Assembly (NCBI RefSeq): GCF_945952055.1
Contig: NZ_CAMFHB010000001.1
Location: 124,001 to 188,000, forward strand
DNA length: 64,000 bases
DNA from: an uncultured Alsobacter sp.
Lineage (GTDB): Bacteria > Pseudomonadota > Alphaproteobacteria > Rhizobiales > Beijerinckiaceae
Direction of reading: 5' to 3'
Part shown: positions 62,867 through 64,000 of the stretch, piece after piece
Layout of the letters: each line of letters begins with the position of its first letter
Position numbering within the stretch: position 1 is the stretch's first letter
Made by a program: the position numbers and the translations under genes
Notes under the pieces: model-generated
Told to the model about the DNA's origin: nothing
The model's database searches: none
Seen by the model: the letters and a program-made list of their open reading frames with translations, nothing else

Positions 62867-64000
62867 ATGTTCAGGTCGCTCAAGATTGGGCAAAAGCTTT
62901 TTGTGCAGCTCTCCGCTGCCGCTTTCGTCATTTTAGGACTCGTGGCCAGCCAGTTTGTCTTTCTGAACCGCATCGATGGCGCGAAGGAACAGAGCGATCG
63001 CGCGGCGGCCGTGATCAAGAGCGTCCTGACGCTCGACGGCATCGTCGGCGAGGCCCTGATCGCCAGCCGCGACGTGCGGTTGTCCATCACGCCGGAGCAG
63101 GTCGCGAAGGCCTCCGCTCCGCTGGCCGACATCCGCAAGGCCGGCCTCGCCGAAGTGGAGGAGGCGCTGACCCATGCGGTGATTCCCGCGAACCGCGAAC
63201 GCCTGGCCACCATCCGCGGGCAGTTCACCGGATACCTCGACACCGTGGTCGAGATGGCCGCGCTCCAGAAGGCGCGGGCGGAAGCCCTGGGCCAGCAGAT
63301 CGCGCTGACCGGCGAATGGGAGTTCAAGCTCGTCCAGACCCGCACCATCATCGCGACCTCCCTGCTTCCGGAGTCCGACCGGATCGAGAGCCGCCTGAGC
63401 GACGCCGACGTGGCGCTCAAGGCCGCGCGCGCCGCCATGTGGCGCAGCCAGGCCATGTCCGACAGCGTTCTCGTCGCATCGGTCGGCCTGGGCCTGAAGA
63501 ATGCCGAGAGCACGATTTCACCCCTGCTGAAGCAGGTGGACGATGCCGACGTGAAGGAGGCGCTGGAGGGGCTCGAGAAGATCGTCCACGGTCTGCAGGC
63601 CGGCATGGCCCGGATCGCGGAGGTCAACGGTACCCAGCAGAAGCTCCTCACGGAACGCTCCACCCCCCTGCGCGTGCAACTGCGCGACGGCGTCAACGCA
63701 GTCCGCGATGCCGCCGTGGCCCGCTCGCGGGACGCCTCCGGCGTCGTCACCACGACCATCGACTTCGCGCAGACCGTCGGGATCGGCCTCGGCCTCGTCG
63801 CGATGCTCATTCTGGGCGCCGTCGCCTTCGCGGCGAACCGCACCATCGCCCGGCCGATCGCCGGCATCTCGGCCATCTTCGGTCGCCTGGCGTCGGGAGA
63901 GACCTCCGTCACCGTGCCCTTCACCGAGCGCCGGGACGAAGTGGGGGACAGCGCGCGGGCCGCGTTGTCGTTCCGAGACAGCCTGGTGGAAGCGGAGCAA
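62867..64000 (+). CDS. Methyl-accepting chemotaxis protein, partial (3' end outside window)
   Basis: At least 378 residues, open at the right edge. MFRSLKIGQKLFVQLSAAAFVILGLVASQFVF is a first membrane helix; a helical periplasmic domain of about 250 residues follows (four-helix-bundle type, HBM-like in length), then a second helix (IGLGLVAMLILGAVAFAANRTI, about 305-326) and the start of a HAMP domain (ARPIAGISAIFGRLASGETSVTVPFTERRDEVGD). The signalling domain should lie beyond the edge. ATG 62867 fits the usual N-terminus. Ligand unknown. Confidence 0.85.
   Translation, partial: MFRSLKIGQKLFVQLSAAAFVILGLVASQFVFLNRIDGAKEQSDRAAAVIKSVLTLDGIVGEALIASRDVRLSITPEQVAKASAPLADIRKAGLAEVEEALTHAVIPANRERLATIRGQFTGYLDTVVEMAALQKARAEALGQQIALTGEWEFKLVQTRTIIATSLLPESDRIESRLSDADVALKAARAAMWRSQAMSDSVLVASVGLGLKNAESTISPLLKQVDDADVKEALEGLEKIVHGLQAGMARIAEVNGTQQKLLTERSTPLRVQLRDGVNAVRDAAVARSRDASGVVTTTIDFAQTVGIGLGLVAMLILGAVAFAANRTIARPIAGISAIFGRLASGETSVTVPFTERRDEVGDSARAALSFRDSLVEAEQ

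Overview
The window is a dense, GC-rich chromosomal stretch of an alphaproteobacterium, most likely order Hyphomicrobiales (Rhizobiales). Support comes from a MucR/Ros regulator, DUF2336, DUF1491 and DUF6456 proteins, the paired DUF1214/DUF1254 proteins, a DivJ/PleC-style sensor kinase and a fused UreAB urease subunit. The family cannot be fixed from sequence alone. No tRNA, rRNA, CRISPR array, insertion sequence or phage gene was seen.

Layout. 1-9 kb: a partial START-like protein, a class V aminotransferase, a class A penicillin-binding protein, a DUF1214/DUF1254 pair, an orphan tricarboxylate-type binding protein, a lipoprotein and small conserved proteins. 9-24 kb: sensor kinase with an overlapping peptidoglycan-binding protein, SufE, DUF6456, MucR, MsrB, oligopeptidase B, iron superoxide dismutase, a chemoreceptor, then a YdjC-type deacetylase divergent from an ArnC-like glycosyltransferase followed by MurJ. 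24-32 kb: an aminotransferase, the sulfate operon sbp-cysT-cysW-cysA, cysQ and a zinc alcohol dehydrogenase.

31.9-37.8 kb holds an unusual four-gene envelope operon: TolC-like lipoprotein, short periplasmic adaptor, GAF-HlyD fusion, and a PqqD-like/M50 protease/HlyD fusion. No ATPase or RND pump is present. 38.0-47.7 kb is a catabolic cluster: a RidA-like protein, two paralogous pairs of FAD-linked oxidase plus flavodoxin-like NAD(P)H oxidoreductase, an NMT1-type ABC importer with a cytosine-deaminase-like amidohydrolase, and a creatininase-family hydrolase. Several of its promoters match the sigma-54 (-24/-12) consensus.

50-63 kb continues with nitrogen salvage: an allantoate amidohydrolase-type enzyme, GlcG-like protein, hydroxypyruvate isomerase, an ArsR regulator, then one long unidirectional run urtABCDE-ureD-ureAB-ureC (urea import and urease) behind a near-perfect sigma-54 promoter. 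A chemoreceptor runs off the right edge.

Together, the right half looks like a nitrogen-limitation island: import and dismantling of N-heterocycles or ureides, capture of urea and ammonia, and salvage of the C2 skeleton. The substrate of the 38-47 kb cluster and the cargo of the M50-HlyD operon cannot be named from the sequence and are the best candidates for something undescribed.
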